A stretch of DNA of 64,000 bases from Kutzneria buriramensis (GTDB taxonomy: Bacteria > Actinomycetota > Actinomycetes > Mycobacteriales > Pseudonocardiaceae), in the NCBI RefSeq assembly GCF_003387475.1, contig NZ_QUNO01000001.1:1-64000 (forward strand), read 5' to 3'. Below, one piece after another: positions 8,940 through 20,066 of this stretch. The notes under the pieces are model-generated. The model saw nothing but the letters and a program-made list of their open reading frames with translations, was not told where the DNA came from and did not search any database. The number at the start of each line of letters is the position of its first letter. Position 1 is the stretch's first letter. A program made the position numbers and the translations under genes.

Positions 8940-9037
8940 TCCATCCGAACGGGCGATTAGGGCCTTACGACTCTGCGGAGTGCCGCTGTGGCTGCGTACC
9001 GTGCTGATCGCGCGGCGATCCGCGCACGTGTGGAGAA

Positions 9038-9071
9038 CTCGTCCTGCGGACGCCCCCCGACGCAGGACGAG
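9038..9071 (+). terminator. Hairpin between the two VOC genes
   Basis: A perfect 11-bp stem (CTCGTCCTGCG with its complement) surrounds a 12-nt loop about 100 nt after the first VOC gene. There is no T-run, so it is either a T-less terminator or an operator-like repeat. The rest of 8940-9143 shows nothing else. Confidence 0.5.
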
Positions 9072-9143
9072 CCACCCACCGAGTCGCGCTCACCGGCCGG
9101 CTCGCCGTTCAGTCATGACCGTCGAGCCGGGAAGGTGACGCTC

Positions 9144-9506
9144 ATGGACCTCATCGCGTTCGTCCCCGTCACCGACCTCGATCGAGCCGTCGAGTTCTAC
9201 GGATCCGTCCTCGGCCTGGCGCACGAGGAGACCACCCCGTTCGCCGCCGTGTTCCGGGCCGGCTCCGTGATGCTCCGCGCCACCTTGGTCGACTCCCTCC
9301 AACCGCAGCCGTTCACCGTGCTCGGCTGGGCCGTGCCCGACATCGCGGCCACCGTGGCCGAGTTCTCCGGCCGTGGCGTGGAGTTCACCCGGTACGAGGG
9401 GATGGGCCAGGACGCGGCCGGCATCTGGACCACCCCCGGCGGCGACCGCGTCGCATGGTTCCGCGACCCCGACGGCAACACCCTGTCGCTGACCCAGTTC
9501 GTTTAG
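9144..9506 (+). CDS. Single-domain VOC family protein
   Basis: A 120-residue glyoxalase/bleomycin-resistance fold protein: FVPVTDLDRAVEFYGSVLGL at the N terminus, and FRDPDGNTLSLTQF at the C terminus with the usual metal-site Glu replaced by Ser/Thr-rich sequence. Function unknown. ATG 9144 has a GGGAAGG ribosome-binding site; upstream in-frame sequence does not look coding. It converges with the NTF2-like gene, 14 nt away. Confidence 0.82.
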   Translation: MDLIAFVPVTDLDRAVEFYGSVLGLAHEETTPFAAVFRAGSVMLRATLVDSLQPQPFTVLGWAVPDIAATVAEFSGRGVEFTRYEGMGQDAAGIWTTPGGDRVAWFRDPDGNTLSLTQFV

Positions 9507-9520
9507 CCGCAAGGCTTTCC

Positions 9521-10123
9521 TCAGCCGAGACCGATCTGCTGGTAGAAGTTCGTGTTGTCCCAGAACAGGAACTCCTCGTCCATCGTGCCCCGGCGGTTCC
9601 AGATGCCGACCGTCGCCATGTTGATGGAGTACTTGCGGTTGGTCGGGGCGATGAAGCCGCCCTTGCCGTCGGGCATGGGGCGGCTGAACGTGCCCTGCAT
9701 GACGCCGGTGACCGCGGTCAGGTTGTCCTTGGCGACGCGGAGCGGGTGGCTGTGGATGCGGGTGTCCGGGGCCCACACGAACATGGCGGCCAGGTCGGCG
9801 ATGTGCTTGTCGATGCCGTCGGTGTAGTGCCCGTCGGGCCAGTGCACGCGGATGTTCTGAGCGTGGCTCTCGTGCAGGCGGGCCCAGTCGGCCTGGGTGA
9901 ACACGACGAAGTCGAGTTCGTCGAACGTCCTCAGGTGCGCCCGCTCCTGGGCGGTCAAGTTGTTGGGGTACGGCGGGTTGGGCACAGGCGTCGCCGACGG
10001 GTCGGGCAACGGCGTGTAGTGCTCGGGGGCGGCCAGGGCCGTGCCGTCGGCCACCGCCGACAACGCGAGCGCGCCGAACACGGCGGCGCCGCCCCGTCCG
10101 ATCAGGCTTCGACGGTCCAACAT
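9521..10123 (-). CDS. Exported NTF2/SnoaL-like protein
   Basis: A 200-residue protein with a Tat-like leader (MLDRRSLIGRGGAAVFGALALSAVA, twin Arg at 4-5) followed by an NTF2/SnoaL-like alpha+beta barrel, recognised from DFVVFTQADWARLHE, VHWPDGHYTDGIDKHI and the closing DEEFLFWDNTNFYQQIGL. Such domains act as ester cyclases, dehydratases or ligand-binding proteins. The catalytic residues cannot be assigned. It is divergent from the LysR gene and may be its target, as is common for LysR pairs. Confidence 0.75.
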   Translation of the reverse strand: MLDRRSLIGRGGAAVFGALALSAVADGTALAAPEHYTPLPDPSATPVPNPPYPNNLTAQERAHLRTFDELDFVVFTQADWARLHESHAQNIRVHWPDGHYTDGIDKHIADLAAMFVWAPDTRIHSHPLRVAKDNLTAVTGVMQGTFSRPMPDGKGGFIAPTNRKYSINMATVGIWNRRGTMDEEFLFWDNTNFYQQIGLG

Positions 10124-10253
10124 GAGGTCCTCCTCGGCGAAAGGTGTTGACGGGCCTCATGAAACGGTCGGTGGCCGCCAGCGGGCCATTGCCCGTCGCG
10201 CATCCATTCATTCGTCAGGTTTATGGCATGGTTGCGACCGATAAGCTGGATCC

Positions 10254-11132
10254 GTGTCCACCGCCCAGGAGCTGGTCGCACTTCGCTCGTTCCTCGCCGT
10301 CTACCGAACCGGCGGGGTCGCCCGCGCCGCCGAGCAGTTGGGATTGTCACAGCCGGCGGTGTCGCATCACCTGCGCGCCGTCGAGGGGTTCACGGGCCGG
10401 CCGCTGTTCGCCCGCGCCGGCCGCGGCATCGCCCCGACCGAGGCCGGCCACGCCCTCGCCGCCGAGATCGCGCCGCACCTCGACGGCCTCGACCTGATCG
10501 TCGACGGCCGCCGCACCGACGCCGTCGACGCCGGCCCGGTCTTCCTCGGCTCGCCCGCCTCCCAGTTCGACCGCCACATAGCCAGCGCCCTCGGGCCCCT
10601 CGTCGACCGAGGCGTCTCCCTCCGGCACCGCATCGGCCTCTCCGACGACCTCGTCGCCGGCCTGCTCGACGACCGCCTCGACATCGCCGTCGTCACCAAG
10701 ATCGAAGGCACGCCCCGTGCCCGCCTGCACCTGCGCCACTGGTTCGACGAGGAGTTCGTGCTCATCGGCCGCCCCGACCAGGAGCCGTTCCGTGTCGAGG
10801 AGCTACCCCGCCGCCGTTTCGTCGGCTACTCCGAGGAGATGCCGATGCTGCGCCGCTATTTCCGCACCTGCTGGGGCCTGCCCGCCCCGCCGGCCGCCGT
10901 GACGATCCCCGACATGACGTCGATCCTCACTTATGTCACCGACAGCACGCTGCTCTCCGTGGTCCCCGTCCACTACGCCCGCCCAGCTCTCGCCGCCGGC
11001 CGCTTGGCCGTCCTGCACCGGCCCACCGCCCCCGTGCTCAACCCGATCTACCTGGCCACCCGCCGCAACCGCCAGAACCGCCCCCACCTCAAGGCCGTCT
11101 TCGACGCCCTACTGGCAAGCGCAACGCAGTAG
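10254..11132 (+). CDS. LysR family transcriptional regulator
   Basis: A 292-residue regulator. The N-terminal winged helix-turn-helix is clear (ALRSFLAVYRTGGVARAAEQ, LSQPAVSHHLRAVEGFTGRPLF). Residues 90-290 form the periplasmic-binding-protein-like effector domain. GTG start. It is divergent from the NTF2-like gene across a 130-bp spacer where it would be expected to bind. The effector is unknown. Confidence 0.9.
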   Translation: MSTAQELVALRSFLAVYRTGGVARAAEQLGLSQPAVSHHLRAVEGFTGRPLFARAGRGIAPTEAGHALAAEIAPHLDGLDLIVDGRRTDAVDAGPVFLGSPASQFDRHIASALGPLVDRGVSLRHRIGLSDDLVAGLLDDRLDIAVVTKIEGTPRARLHLRHWFDEEFVLIGRPDQEPFRVEELPRRRFVGYSEEMPMLRRYFRTCWGLPAPPAAVTIPDMTSILTYVTDSTLLSVVPVHYARPALAAGRLAVLHRPTAPVLNPIYLATRRNRQNRPHLKAVFDALLASATQ

Positions 11133-11139
11133 CAACCGC

Positions 11140-11369
11140 GGGAATGGGGGCGTGGGGGCAAAGCCCCCACATCGGGGGTCTGGGGGTCGTCCCCCAGATA
11201 CAGACGGCGAGGGCTCCGGTCTGCGTTTTCGGCAGGCACGGAGCCCTCAAGCCCGGGAATGGGGGCGTGGGGGCGAAGCCCCCGCATCGGGGGTCTGGGG
11301 GTCGTCCCCCAGATACAAACGGCGAGGGCTCCGGTCTGCGTTTTCGGCAGACACGGAGCCCTCAAGCCC
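11140..11369. repeat. Two 115-bp tandem direct repeats with internal hairpins
   Basis: Copies at 11140-11254 and 11255-11369 differ at only a few positions. Each copy holds three nested inverted repeats: GTGGGGGC/GCCCCCAC around AAA, a TCTGGGG/CCCCAGA hairpin, and a GAGGGCTCCG/CGGAGCCCTC stem that continues into a TCTGC...GCAGA stem with a TTTT loop. The array fills the space between the LysR gene and tRNA-Gly. It has no spacers and is not a CRISPR. Use as a terminator, or a dispersed intergenic repeat family, are the likely explanations. Confidence 0.85.
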
Positions 11370-11370
11370 G

Positions 11371-11441
11371 AGCGGGTGACGGGAATCGAACCCGCGTTTA
11401 CAGCTTGGGAAGCTGTCATTCTACCATTGAACTACACCCGC
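11371..11441 (-). tRNA. tRNA-Gly(CCC)
   Basis: A 71-nt cloverleaf on the minus strand. The acceptor stem is GCGGGTG/CACCCGC, the anticodon stem ACAGC/GCTGT encloses loop TTCCCAA (anticodon CCC), the T arm contains GGTTCGATTCC and the discriminator is U. CCA is not encoded. The 115-bp repeats lie immediately downstream of its 3' end. Confidence 0.95.
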
Positions 11442-11511
11442 AAGATCGTTCCACAGCTTACACGACGAGGCGTCGGCGTCCAGCACTCGGGTGGGCGGCT
11501 ACGCTGTCCGG

Positions 11512-12093
11512 GTGCTGCTGAGTGACCGGGACCTGCGCAAAGAGATCGAGTCCGGACGGCTGGTGTTGGAGCCGCTGGACGTGGATCTTGTCCAGCCGTC
11601 GAGCATCGACGTGCGGCTGGACCGGTTCTTCCGGGTCTTCAACAACACCAAGTACACGCACATCGACCCCCAGCAGCAGCAGGACGACCTGACGACGCTG
11701 GTGGAAACCGAGGGCGACGAGCCCTTCGTGCTGCACCCGGGCGAGTTCGTGCTGGGGGCGACGTTCGAGCGGGTGAGCCTGCCGGACGACCTGGCCGGCC
11801 GGCTGGAGGGCAAGTCGTCGCTGGGCCGGCTGGGCCTGCTGACGCACTCGACGGCGGGCTTCATCGACCCGGGCTTCGAGGGGCACATCACGCTGGAGCT
11901 GTCCAACGTCTCGAACCTGCCGATCACGCTGTGGCCGGGCATGAAGATCGGCCAGCTGTGCCTGTTCCGGCTGGAGAGCCCGGCGGAGCACCCGTACGGC
12001 TCGAAGCAGGCGGGCTCCCGCTACCAGGGCCAGCGCGGCCCGACGCCGTCGCGGGCATACCTGAACTTCCAGCGGACCGACACCAGGCGCTAG
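11512..12093 (+). CDS. dcd: dCTP deaminase
   Basis: This 193-residue enzyme deaminates dCTP to dUTP for thymidylate synthesis; actinobacterial homologues can also hydrolyse dUTP to dUMP. It begins [16 protein letters not shown] as in Dcd, has [10 protein letters not shown], the nucleotide-site motif [23 protein letters not shown], and the C-terminal closing segment [20 protein letters not shown] 11512 aligns with the family start. Its TAG stop shares CTAG with the convergent CDF gene. Confidence 0.96.
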   Translation: MLLSDRDLRKEIESGRLVLEPLDVDLVQPSSIDVRLDRFFRVFNNTKYTHIDPQQQQDDLTTLVETEGDEPFVLHPGEFVLGATFERVSLPDDLAGRLEGKSSLGRLGLLTHSTAGFIDPGFEGHITLELSNVSNLPITLWPGMKIGQLCLFRLESPAEHPYGSKQAGSRYQGQRGPTPSRAYLNFQRTDTRR

Positions 12094-13073
12094 TCGGAGA
12101 CGAACTCCTGGCCGTAGCGGGCGAGTACCCGGGCCCGCAGGTCCTGGTCCTCCCGCGGCACGGGCTCGAGGAAGATCTCGTCCAGCGCCGGGAACTCGGC
12201 GGTGAGCTCGGCGGCGATGCGCACGCAGGCCCGTTCCAGGTCGGCGGCGCCGAGGGCGTCGTCGAAGTCGAGGCGGGCACAGAGCAGCACCCGATCGGTG
12301 CCGGTGAGCATGGTGAGCAGGTCGACGACGACCTCGACCTCGGGCGCCTCGAAGAGCCGCTGGCGCACGGCCCGCACGAGGGCGGCGTCGGCCTGGCGGC
12401 CGATGAGCAGGCCCCGGTTGGTCCGCCCGAGCACGTACGCGCAGCCGGCGAGCAGCACGGCGATGAGTAGGGACGCGACGCCGTCGTAGACGACGGACCC
12501 GGTGAGCTGGTGCAGGAACAGGCCGAGGAACGCCAGCAGCAGGCCGATCAGCGCGGCGGCGTCCTCGAAGAACACGGTCTTGGCGGTGGGGTCGTCGATG
12601 TCCCGCAGGTACTTGACGATCGAGGTGTCGTCCTCGGCGGCCTCCTTGCGGATCTGGACGACGGCCCGCGACAGCGACACGGATTCCAGCGCGAAGCCCA
12701 GCGCCAGCACGATGTACGCGACGAGCGGGTTTCCCTCGTCGGCACTGCCGTTGACGAGTGCGTCGTAGCCCTGGACGAGGGCGAACACGGCGCCGGAGGT
12801 GAAGATCGACACGGCGGCGAGCAGCGACCAGAAGTAGCGCTCCTTGCCGTAGCCGAAGGGGTGCCGACGATCGGCGGGCCGCTCGGAGCGGCGCAGCGCG
12901 GTCAGCAACAGCGCCTCGGTGATGGTGTCGGCCACCGAGTGCCCGGCCTCGGCCAGCATGGCGGCGGACCCGCTGATCACCCCGGCCACGGCCTTCATGA
13001 GGGCGATCCCGACGTTGATGCCGAGCGCCACCAGGACGGTCAGCGTGCTCTCACCGCTGCCTTCGTCAGCCAC
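12090..13073 (-). CDS. Cation diffusion facilitator (CDF) metal exporter
   Basis: About 327 residues. Six transmembrane helices are followed by a cytoplasmic C-terminal domain. The HSVAD motif in helix 2 ([12 protein letters not shown]) and the partner [10 protein letters not shown] in helix 5 are the expected divalent-metal site of CDF proteins. [12 protein letters not shown] is a strong family signature. It probably exports Zn or a related metal in exchange for protons. GTG 13073 is preferred over the longer start at 13103. It is tail-to-tail with dcd, overlapping by CTAG. Confidence 0.9.
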   Translation of the reverse strand: MADEGSGESTLTVLVALGINVGIALMKAVAGVISGSAAMLAEAGHSVADTITEALLLTALRRSERPADRRHPFGYGKERYFWSLLAAVSIFTSGAVFALVQGYDALVNGSADEGNPLVAYIVLALGFALESVSLSRAVVQIRKEAAEDDTSIVKYLRDIDDPTAKTVFFEDAAALIGLLLAFLGLFLHQLTGSVVYDGVASLLIAVLLAGCAYVLGRTNRGLLIGRQADAALVRAVRQRLFEAPEVEVVVDLLTMLTGTDRVLLCARLDFDDALGAADLERACVRIAAELTAEFPALDEIFLEPVPREDQDLRARVLARYGQEFVSD

Positions 13074-13248
13074 GCGGCCAACCGTAACCGAGTTGGGACG
13101 CAACCGGGTGATGAGTTGGCACGTCCTTTCATGTTCACCTGAACAGTCGATGATGGACAGTTAATTCTCCTTGCAGCACAACGCAACCGAGGCCGCTGCG
13201 AGCACGTCCTCCGGGCGGTTGAGAACCACCGCAGGGGGGACGATTTCG

Positions 13249-13929
13249 ATGAGGCGCATCGCCGCGGCGGCCCTTGCCGCCGTGCTGTTACTACTGTCCG
13301 TTGCCGCCGCGCACGCGGACACCACCACCGTCACCATCTCGGGTGTCGCCTGGAAGGACCTGAACGGGGACGGCATCCGCCAGCCCGACGAGCCGCTGCT
13401 GCCAGGGATCAAGATCGGGGACACCGCGACCGACGCGACCGACCACTACACGCTGCACGACGTGGTGGCCGCCGCGCCGTCGGTGCAGGCCTCGCCGCGA
13501 GCCATCGACGGCGGCAAGTACGTGTACATCCGACCGCACCAGGGTGACGCCGCGACCGATATCGCGCTCGACCACTACGGCGGCCCGAGCTCGTGGGCGG
13601 ACCCGGTCGGCACGACCGGGCTGGACATCCGGTTCCTCCGCGCCCAGGAGTCGAACGGCAACCGGGCCGCCGAGGTCAGCGGCAAGGTGACCAAGGAGAT
13701 CGACGGCCGGCTGACCGCGCAACTGATCGACACCGACAGCGACGTCGACCCGTCGAACAACGCCGCGTCGGCGCCGACCACGACGTCCAAGCCGACCACC
13801 ACGACCGCGCCGGTGGCCGCGGCCGCCCAGCTGGCGAACACCGGCGTGGACGCGGTGTGGTGGGTGATCAGCGGCGTGCTGCTGCTGGCGGGCGGCGTCG
13901 CAACCCTGTTCCTGGCCCGCCGCCGATGA
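13249..13929 (+). CDS. LAXTG cell-wall-anchored surface protein with SdrD_B-like domain
   Basis: A 226-residue exported protein. Residues 1-24 are a Sec signal peptide (MRRIAAAALAAVLLLLSVAAAHA). Residues 28-160 contain VAWKDLNGDGIRQPDEPLLPGIKI, the calcium-binding phrase of SdrD B-type repeats. A Thr/Ala/Pro-rich wall-spanning linker follows, then the sorting signal LANTG, a hydrophobic helix and the tail ARRR. LAXTG is the motif used by class E sortases of actinomycetes. Start at ATG 13249, after ribosome-binding site AGGGGGGA. Function at the surface is unknown. Confidence 0.87.
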   Translation: MRRIAAAALAAVLLLLSVAAAHADTTTVTISGVAWKDLNGDGIRQPDEPLLPGIKIGDTATDATDHYTLHDVVAAAPSVQASPRAIDGGKYVYIRPHQGDAATDIALDHYGGPSSWADPVGTTGLDIRFLRAQESNGNRAAEVSGKVTKEIDGRLTAQLIDTDSDVDPSNNAASAPTTTSKPTTTTAPVAAAAQLANTGVDAVWWVISGVLLLAGGVATLFLARRR

Positions 13930-13930
13930 C

Positions 13931-13975
13931 ATACACAAAGGGGGCGGTGCCGACGGCACCGCCCCCTTTATGTAT
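13931..13975. terminator. Bidirectional intrinsic terminator
   Basis: A 15-bp perfect stem (13937-13951 with 13955-13969, arm AAAGGGGGCGGTGCC) with a 3-nt loop, extended by ATACA/TGTAT. It sits between the convergent surface-protein and etfD genes, with A-rich and T-rich flanks on both sides. Confidence 0.93.
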
Positions 13976-13983
13976 CGGAGGAA

Positions 13984-16188
13984 CTACACCTGTGCGGGCT
14001 TCTCCTCGCCGCGCTTGACCGCGGCCAGCAGCAGCTGCGCCACGTCGACGACCTCGACGTGGTCGGCGGCCGCCTGCTCGGACTTCCGCGCGGTCAGGCC
14101 GTCGCTGAGCATGACCCGGCAGAACGGGCAGCCGGTGGCGATCTTCGTCGGCGCGGTGCCGAGAGCCTCGTCCACCCGCTCCACGTTGATCCGCTTGCCG
14201 ATCCGCTCCTCCATCCACATCCGCGCGCCGCCGGCGCCGCAGCACATGGACCGGTCGCCGTGCCGCGGCATCTCCCGCAGCTCGGCCCCGGTCGCGCCGA
14301 CGAGCTCGCGCGGCGCGTCGTAGACCTTGTTGTGCCGGCCCAGGTAGCACGGGTCGTGGTAGGTGACGTCCTCGGCGATCGGCGCGACCGGCACCAGCCG
14401 CTTCTCCCGCACCAGCTTGTTGAGCAGCTGCGTGTGGTGCACGACCTCGAACGTGCCGCCCAGCTGCGGGTACTCGTTGGCCAGCGTGTTGAAGCAGTGC
14501 GCGCAGGTGACGACGATCTTGCGCTTGCCGGGCTCGCGGCCCTCGAAGACGGTGTTGAGCACCTCGACGTTCTGCTGCGCCAGCATCTGGAACAGGAACT
14601 CGTTGCCGGCCCGCCGCGCCGGGTCGCCGGTGCAGGTCTCCTCCGGGCCGAGCACGGTGAACTTCACGTCGGCGTTGTAGAGCAGCTCGGCGACGGCCTG
14701 CGTGGTCTTCTTGGCCCGGTCCTCGAACGCGCCGGCGCAGCCGACCCAGAACAGGTACTCCACGTCGGCGGCCAGCTCGCCGTCGAACACCGGCACCTCG
14801 AACGGCAGACCCTCGGTCCAGGCCAGCCGGTCCTTGGCGTTCTGGCCCCAGGGGTTGCCCTTGTTCTCCAGGTTCTTGAACATGCCGCCGAGCTCGGTCG
14901 GGAAGTTCGACTCGATCAGCACCTGGTAGCGGCGCATGTCGACGATGTGGTCCACGTGCTCGATGTCGACCGGGCACTGCTCGACGCAGGCGCCGCAGCT
15001 GGTGCACGACCACAGCACGTCCGGGTCGATCACGCCGAACTCCTCGGCGCCGCCGATCAGCGGCCGGCCGGACTCGGCCAGCGCCAGCACGTCGATCTTG
15101 GCCAGCCGGGCCTCGGCGTCGTCGCCGACGATGCCGATCTCGTCGCCTGCCATGTCCTTGCGGCCGCCGGCCATCAGGTACGGGGCCTTGGCATATGCGT
15201 GGTCGCGCAGCTGTGTGATGACCAGCTTGGGCGACAGCGGCTTGCCGGTGTTCCAGGCCGGGCACTGCGACTGGCAGCGGCCGCATTCGGTGCAGGTGCT
15301 GAAGTCCAGCCAGCCCTTCCAGCTGAAGTCCTCGATCCTGCCGGCGCCGAAGACGTCCTTCTCCGGGTCGGCCTCCTCGAAGTCCAGCGGCTTGCCGGCG
15401 CTCATCATCGGCCGCAGCGCGCCCAGCGCCACTGCGCCGTCGTCCTCGCGCTTGAAGTAGATGTTGAAGAAGGCGCTGAACCGGTGCCAGGCCACGCCCA
15501 TGGTCAGGTTCTTCGACACCACGGCGAGCCAGATCATGCCGGACAGCAGCTTGATGATCGCCATCACGGAGACGAGGTCCGGGTTGGCGGGCAGCAGGTG
15601 GCCGAGCGGGGCGGTGACGAAGTTGGCCCACAGCGGCTGGTTCTCCAGCCCACTGGCTTCCTTGAACACCTTCACGCCGAGGATGCCGAGACCCTCGATG
15701 ATCACCACGGCCTCGACGAAGTAGGCCTGCTTGAAGTTCGAGCCGGCGAACCGGGACAGCCGGTCGGCCCGGCGCGGGTGGTTGAGCTGCCGGATCACGG
15801 CCAGCGCCACGCCGCCGACGACGGTGCCGACGCCGAGGATCTCGGTGAGCAGGTTCCAGACCGCCCAGTCGCCGATGACCGGCCAGTGCCAGGACGGCAC
15901 GAAGACCTCGCCGTAGGCCTCGAACAGCACCAGCGAGCCGATCAGGAAGCCCCACATCACCAGCCAGTGCCACGGTGCGACGGTGCGCACCTTGGCCATC
16001 CTGGTGTGCGCGGCGAACTCCTTGACCAGCGTGGCGAGCCGGGGCAGGAACGGGCCGTTGCGGGTGGGGTCGGGCTGGCCGAGCCGGATGGTGCGCACCT
16101 GGCGCAGCACCGCGGCGGCGAACATGCCCCACGCGACGACGCTGACGGCAACGCCGATCACCCCGAGCGTGACCTGTAGAGCACCCAT
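13984..16188 (-). CDS. etfD: Membrane Fe-S oxidoreductase EtfD (ETF:quinone)
   Basis: A 734-residue protein. The first 250 residues hold five to six membrane helices of a NarI/DsrM-like haem-type domain. Two 4Fe-4S ferredoxin motifs follow ([15 protein letters not shown] and [14 protein letters not shown]). The C-terminal half carries two CCG/heterodisulfide-reductase-like domains ([50 protein letters not shown]). The same architecture is seen in mycobacterial EtfD (Rv0338c type), which takes electrons from electron-transfer flavoprotein during fatty-acid oxidation and passes them to menaquinone. This fits the FadE5-like gene at 3235-5070. A palindrome (16241-16256) lies 53 nt upstream of the start. 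Confidence 0.92.
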   Translation of the reverse strand: MGALQVTLGVIGVAVSVVAWGMFAAAVLRQVRTIRLGQPDPTRNGPFLPRLATLVKEFAAHTRMAKVRTVAPWHWLVMWGFLIGSLVLFEAYGEVFVPSWHWPVIGDWAVWNLLTEILGVGTVVGGVALAVIRQLNHPRRADRLSRFAGSNFKQAYFVEAVVIIEGLGILGVKVFKEASGLENQPLWANFVTAPLGHLLPANPDLVSVMAIIKLLSGMIWLAVVSKNLTMGVAWHRFSAFFNIYFKREDDGAVALGALRPMMSAGKPLDFEEADPEKDVFGAGRIEDFSWKGWLDFSTCTECGRCQSQCPAWNTGKPLSPKLVITQLRDHAYAKAPYLMAGGRKDMAGDEIGIVGDDAEARLAKIDVLALAESGRPLIGGAEEFGVIDPDVLWSCTSCGACVEQCPVDIEHVDHIVDMRRYQVLIESNFPTELGGMFKNLENKGNPWGQNAKDRLAWTEGLPFEVPVFDGELAADVEYLFWVGCAGAFEDRAKKTTQAVAELLYNADVKFTVLGPEETCTGDPARRAGNEFLFQMLAQQNVEVLNTVFEGREPGKRKIVVTCAHCFNTLANEYPQLGGTFEVVHHTQLLNKLVREKRLVPVAPIAEDVTYHDPCYLGRHNKVYDAPRELVGATGAELREMPRHGDRSMCCGAGGARMWMEERIGKRINVERVDEALGTAPTKIATGCPFCRVMLSDGLTARKSEQAAADHVEVVDVAQLLLAAVKRGEEKPAQV

Positions 16189-16240
16189 TGCTCCCTCGCC
16201 CTTCCCGTTACGGACAAGTCGTCCGGGAAGCCTAAACGAA

Positions 16241-16256
16241 GTTACTGTCCAGTAAC
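16241..16256. promoter_or_regulatory. Perfect palindrome GTTACTG-TC-CAGTAAC before etfD
   Basis: A 16-bp site with 7-bp perfect arms, located in the divergent etfD-dnaK spacer, 53 nt from the etfD start. It shares TTAC-N6-GTAA with the site before the FadE5-like gene and is a probable operator of a lipid-metabolism regulator. Confidence 0.7.
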
Positions 16257-16326
16257 TACGGAAGTGGCATGGCTCGCATCACGCCGGGAACAACCGGCGG
16301 GGGTCTCTCGTTGGACGAGCAGGAAG

Positions 16327-16347
16327 CTTGAGCGGACTGGACTCAAC
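16327..16347. promoter_or_regulatory. HAIR element 1 (HspR site) upstream of dnaK
   Basis: CTTGAGC-N7-ACTCAAC matches the HspR-associated inverted repeat consensus CTTGAGT-N7-ACTCAAG with one mismatch per arm. It lies about 73 nt before the dnaK ATG. Confidence 0.93.
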
Positions 16348-16365
16348 TCCGGTCGGCCTGGCAAA

Positions 16366-16386
16366 CTTGAGTCGACGCTGCTCAAC
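16366..16386. promoter_or_regulatory. HAIR element 2 (HspR site) upstream of dnaK
   Basis: CTTGAGT-N7-GCTCAAC, a second HAIR copy 33 nt before the dnaK start. Tandem HAIRs are usual for tight HspR repression of the dnaK operon. Confidence 0.9.
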
Positions 16387-16419
16387 CGGCAGCGGTGCAC
16401 AGTTCAGGGAGGCAGTTCA

Positions 16420-18260
<1,841 letters not shown>

Positions 18261-18264
<4 letters not shown>

Positions 18265-18860
18265 GCGACAACCCCGAGCGCGAGGAGTCGGTGGTGGTCA
18301 ACGACCGCCGACGGATCGACCCGGAGACGGGCGAGGTTCGCGAAGCGGAGCCGGGCGAGCTGGCCGACGACGCCGCGTCGGTCGGCCGGCACGCCGCCGA
18401 CGAGGCGGTGGCCGACCCGGCCGCCGAGCTCAAGGCGCAGCTCGACGAGCGCACCGGCGACCTCCAGCGCCTCCAGGCCGAGTACGCCAACTACCGCAAG
18501 CGGGTGGAGCGGGACCGCGAGGTCAACGCGCTGGCCGCCAAGGGGCAGATCGTCAACGAGCTGCTGGGCGTGCTGGACGACGTGGAGCGGGCCGCCGCGC
18601 ACGGCGACCTGACCGGCGCGTTCAAGTCGGTCAGCGACAAGCTGACGGCGGTGCTCCAGGCCAGCGGCCTCGAGCCGTTCGGCCACGAGGGCGAGGAGTT
18701 CGACCCCTCGGTGCACGAGGCGGTGCAGCACAACACCTCGGCCGAGGTGACCGGGCCGACCGTGACCGCGGTGTTGCGGCGGGGCTACCGGTTCGGCGAG
18801 CGCCTGCTGCGGCCGGCGCTGGTCGCGGTCACCGACCATGAGCCGGCGCCCGCTGAGTAA
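18261..18860 (+). CDS. grpE: Nucleotide exchange factor GrpE
   Basis: A 199-residue co-chaperone that exchanges ADP for ATP on DnaK. The first 55 residues are a disordered acidic region. A long coiled coil ([25 protein letters not shown]) leads into the beta domain with the family signature FDPSVHEAV...V(T)[19 protein letters not shown]. It overlaps dnaK by GTGA, implying coupled translation. Confidence 0.96.
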
Positions 18861-18887
18861 GCACGACCGAGAAGGGAGGGACGCCCG

Positions 18888-20066
18888 GTGAGCGCACGGG
18901 ATTGGATCGACAAGGATTTCTACGGCGACCTGGGCGTCTCCTCCGACGCCTCGGCCGACGAGATCAAGAAGGCGTACCGGAAGCTGGCCCGGGAGCTGCA
19001 CCCGGACGCCAACCCCGGCGACGCCAAGGCCGAGGCCCGCTTCAAGTCGGTCTCGCAGGCCTACGGCGTGCTGTCGGACGCCGAGAAGCGCAAGCAGTAC
19101 GACGAGGCGCGGCGGCTGTTCGGCTCCGGCGGGTTCCGGCCTGGCGGCGGCTTCGGCGGCGGCACCAGCACGTTCGACCTCGGTGACCTGTTCGGCGGGG
19201 CCCAGGGCGCCGGCGGGGCCGGCGCGGGTGGCCTCGGCGACCTGCTCGGCGGACTGTTCGGCGGGCGCGGGCGGGCGTCGGCGGCGTCGACCAACCGCGC
19301 CCGGCGCGGCGACGACGTCGAGACCGACGTGCGGATCGACTTCGTCGAGGCGGTCAAGGGCGCGACGGTGCCATTGCGGCTGTCCAGCCCGTCGACCTGC
19401 GGCACCTGCGGCGGCAACGGCGCCCGGCCGGGCACCACGCCGCGCACCTGCCCCACCTGCAAGGGCGCGGGGCTGGTGAGCCGGAACCAGGGCGCGTTCG
19501 CGTTCAGCGAGCCGTGCCCGGACTGCCGGGGCAAGGGCAAGATCATCGACGACCCGTGCCCGGAGTGCGGCGGCGAGGGCGTGAGCACCAAGGTGCGGAC
19601 CCTGACCGTGCGGATCCCGGCCGGCGTCGACGACGGTCAGCGCATCCGGCTGGCCGGCCAGGGCGAGCCCGGACGCAACGGCGGCCCGAACGGCGACCTG
19701 TTCGTACGGGTGCACGTCGCGCCGCACGCGGTGTTCGGACGTTCCGGTGACGATCTCACGGTGACGGTCCCGGTGACCTTCCCCGAGCTGGCGCTGGGCA
19801 CCACACTGACGGTGCCGACGCTCGACTCGAGGGTCAACGTGAAGGTGCACCCGGGCACGGCCAGCGGCCGCATCCTGCGGGTGCGCGGCAAGGGCATCGA
19901 GCGTCGGGACGGCCGCAAGGGCGACCTGTTGGTGACGTTGCAGGTGGCGGTGCCGGCGCGGCTGGACGGCAAGGCCGAGGAGGCGCTGCGGGCGTACGCC
20001 GAGGCCACCGCCGACCACGACCCGAGGGCCGAACTGGACGAGCTGCTGGGAAAGGGTGACGCGTGA
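18888..20066 (+). CDS. dnaJ: Chaperone DnaJ (type I Hsp40)
   Basis: A 392-residue partner that stimulates DnaK ATPase. It has a J domain at residues 9-75 with the essential HPD (ELHPDANPGD), a Gly/Phe-rich linker at 85-140, four CxxCxGxG zinc repeats (CGTCGGNG, CPTCKGAG, CPDCRGKG, CPECGGEG) at 165-230, and C-terminal substrate-binding domains. The presence of all four zinc repeats makes it a true DnaJ rather than CbpA. GTG start after GAAGGGAGGG. Third gene of the HspR-controlled operon. Confidence 0.97.
   Translation: MSARDWIDKDFYGDLGVSSDASADEIKKAYRKLARELHPDANPGDAKAEARFKSVSQAYGVLSDAEKRKQYDEARRLFGSGGFRPGGGFGGGTSTFDLGDLFGGAQGAGGAGAGGLGDLLGGLFGGRGRASAASTNRARRGDDVETDVRIDFVEAVKGATVPLRLSSPSTCGTCGGNGARPGTTPRTCPTCKGAGLVSRNQGAFAFSEPCPDCRGKGKIIDDPCPECGGEGVSTKVRTLTVRIPAGVDDGQRIRLAGQGEPGRNGGPNGDLFVRVHVAPHAVFGRSGDDLTVTVPVTFPELALGTTLTVPTLDSRVNVKVHPGTASGRILRVRGKGIERRDGRKGDLLVTLQVAVPARLDGKAEEALRAYAEATADHDPRAELDELLGKGDA

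Noticed and set aside
6929-8944. Long minus-strand frame across the sugar porter and VOC genes
   Set aside because: Low-complexity shadow; it spans two well-supported plus-strand genes.
11140-11369. CRISPR array
   Set aside because: Only two adjacent 115-bp copies with no spacers and no cas genes.
13868-16179. Other long open frames over etfD on both strands
   Set aside because: The etfD frame carries the Fe-S motifs; the others are rich in Arg/Ala/Gly with no motif.
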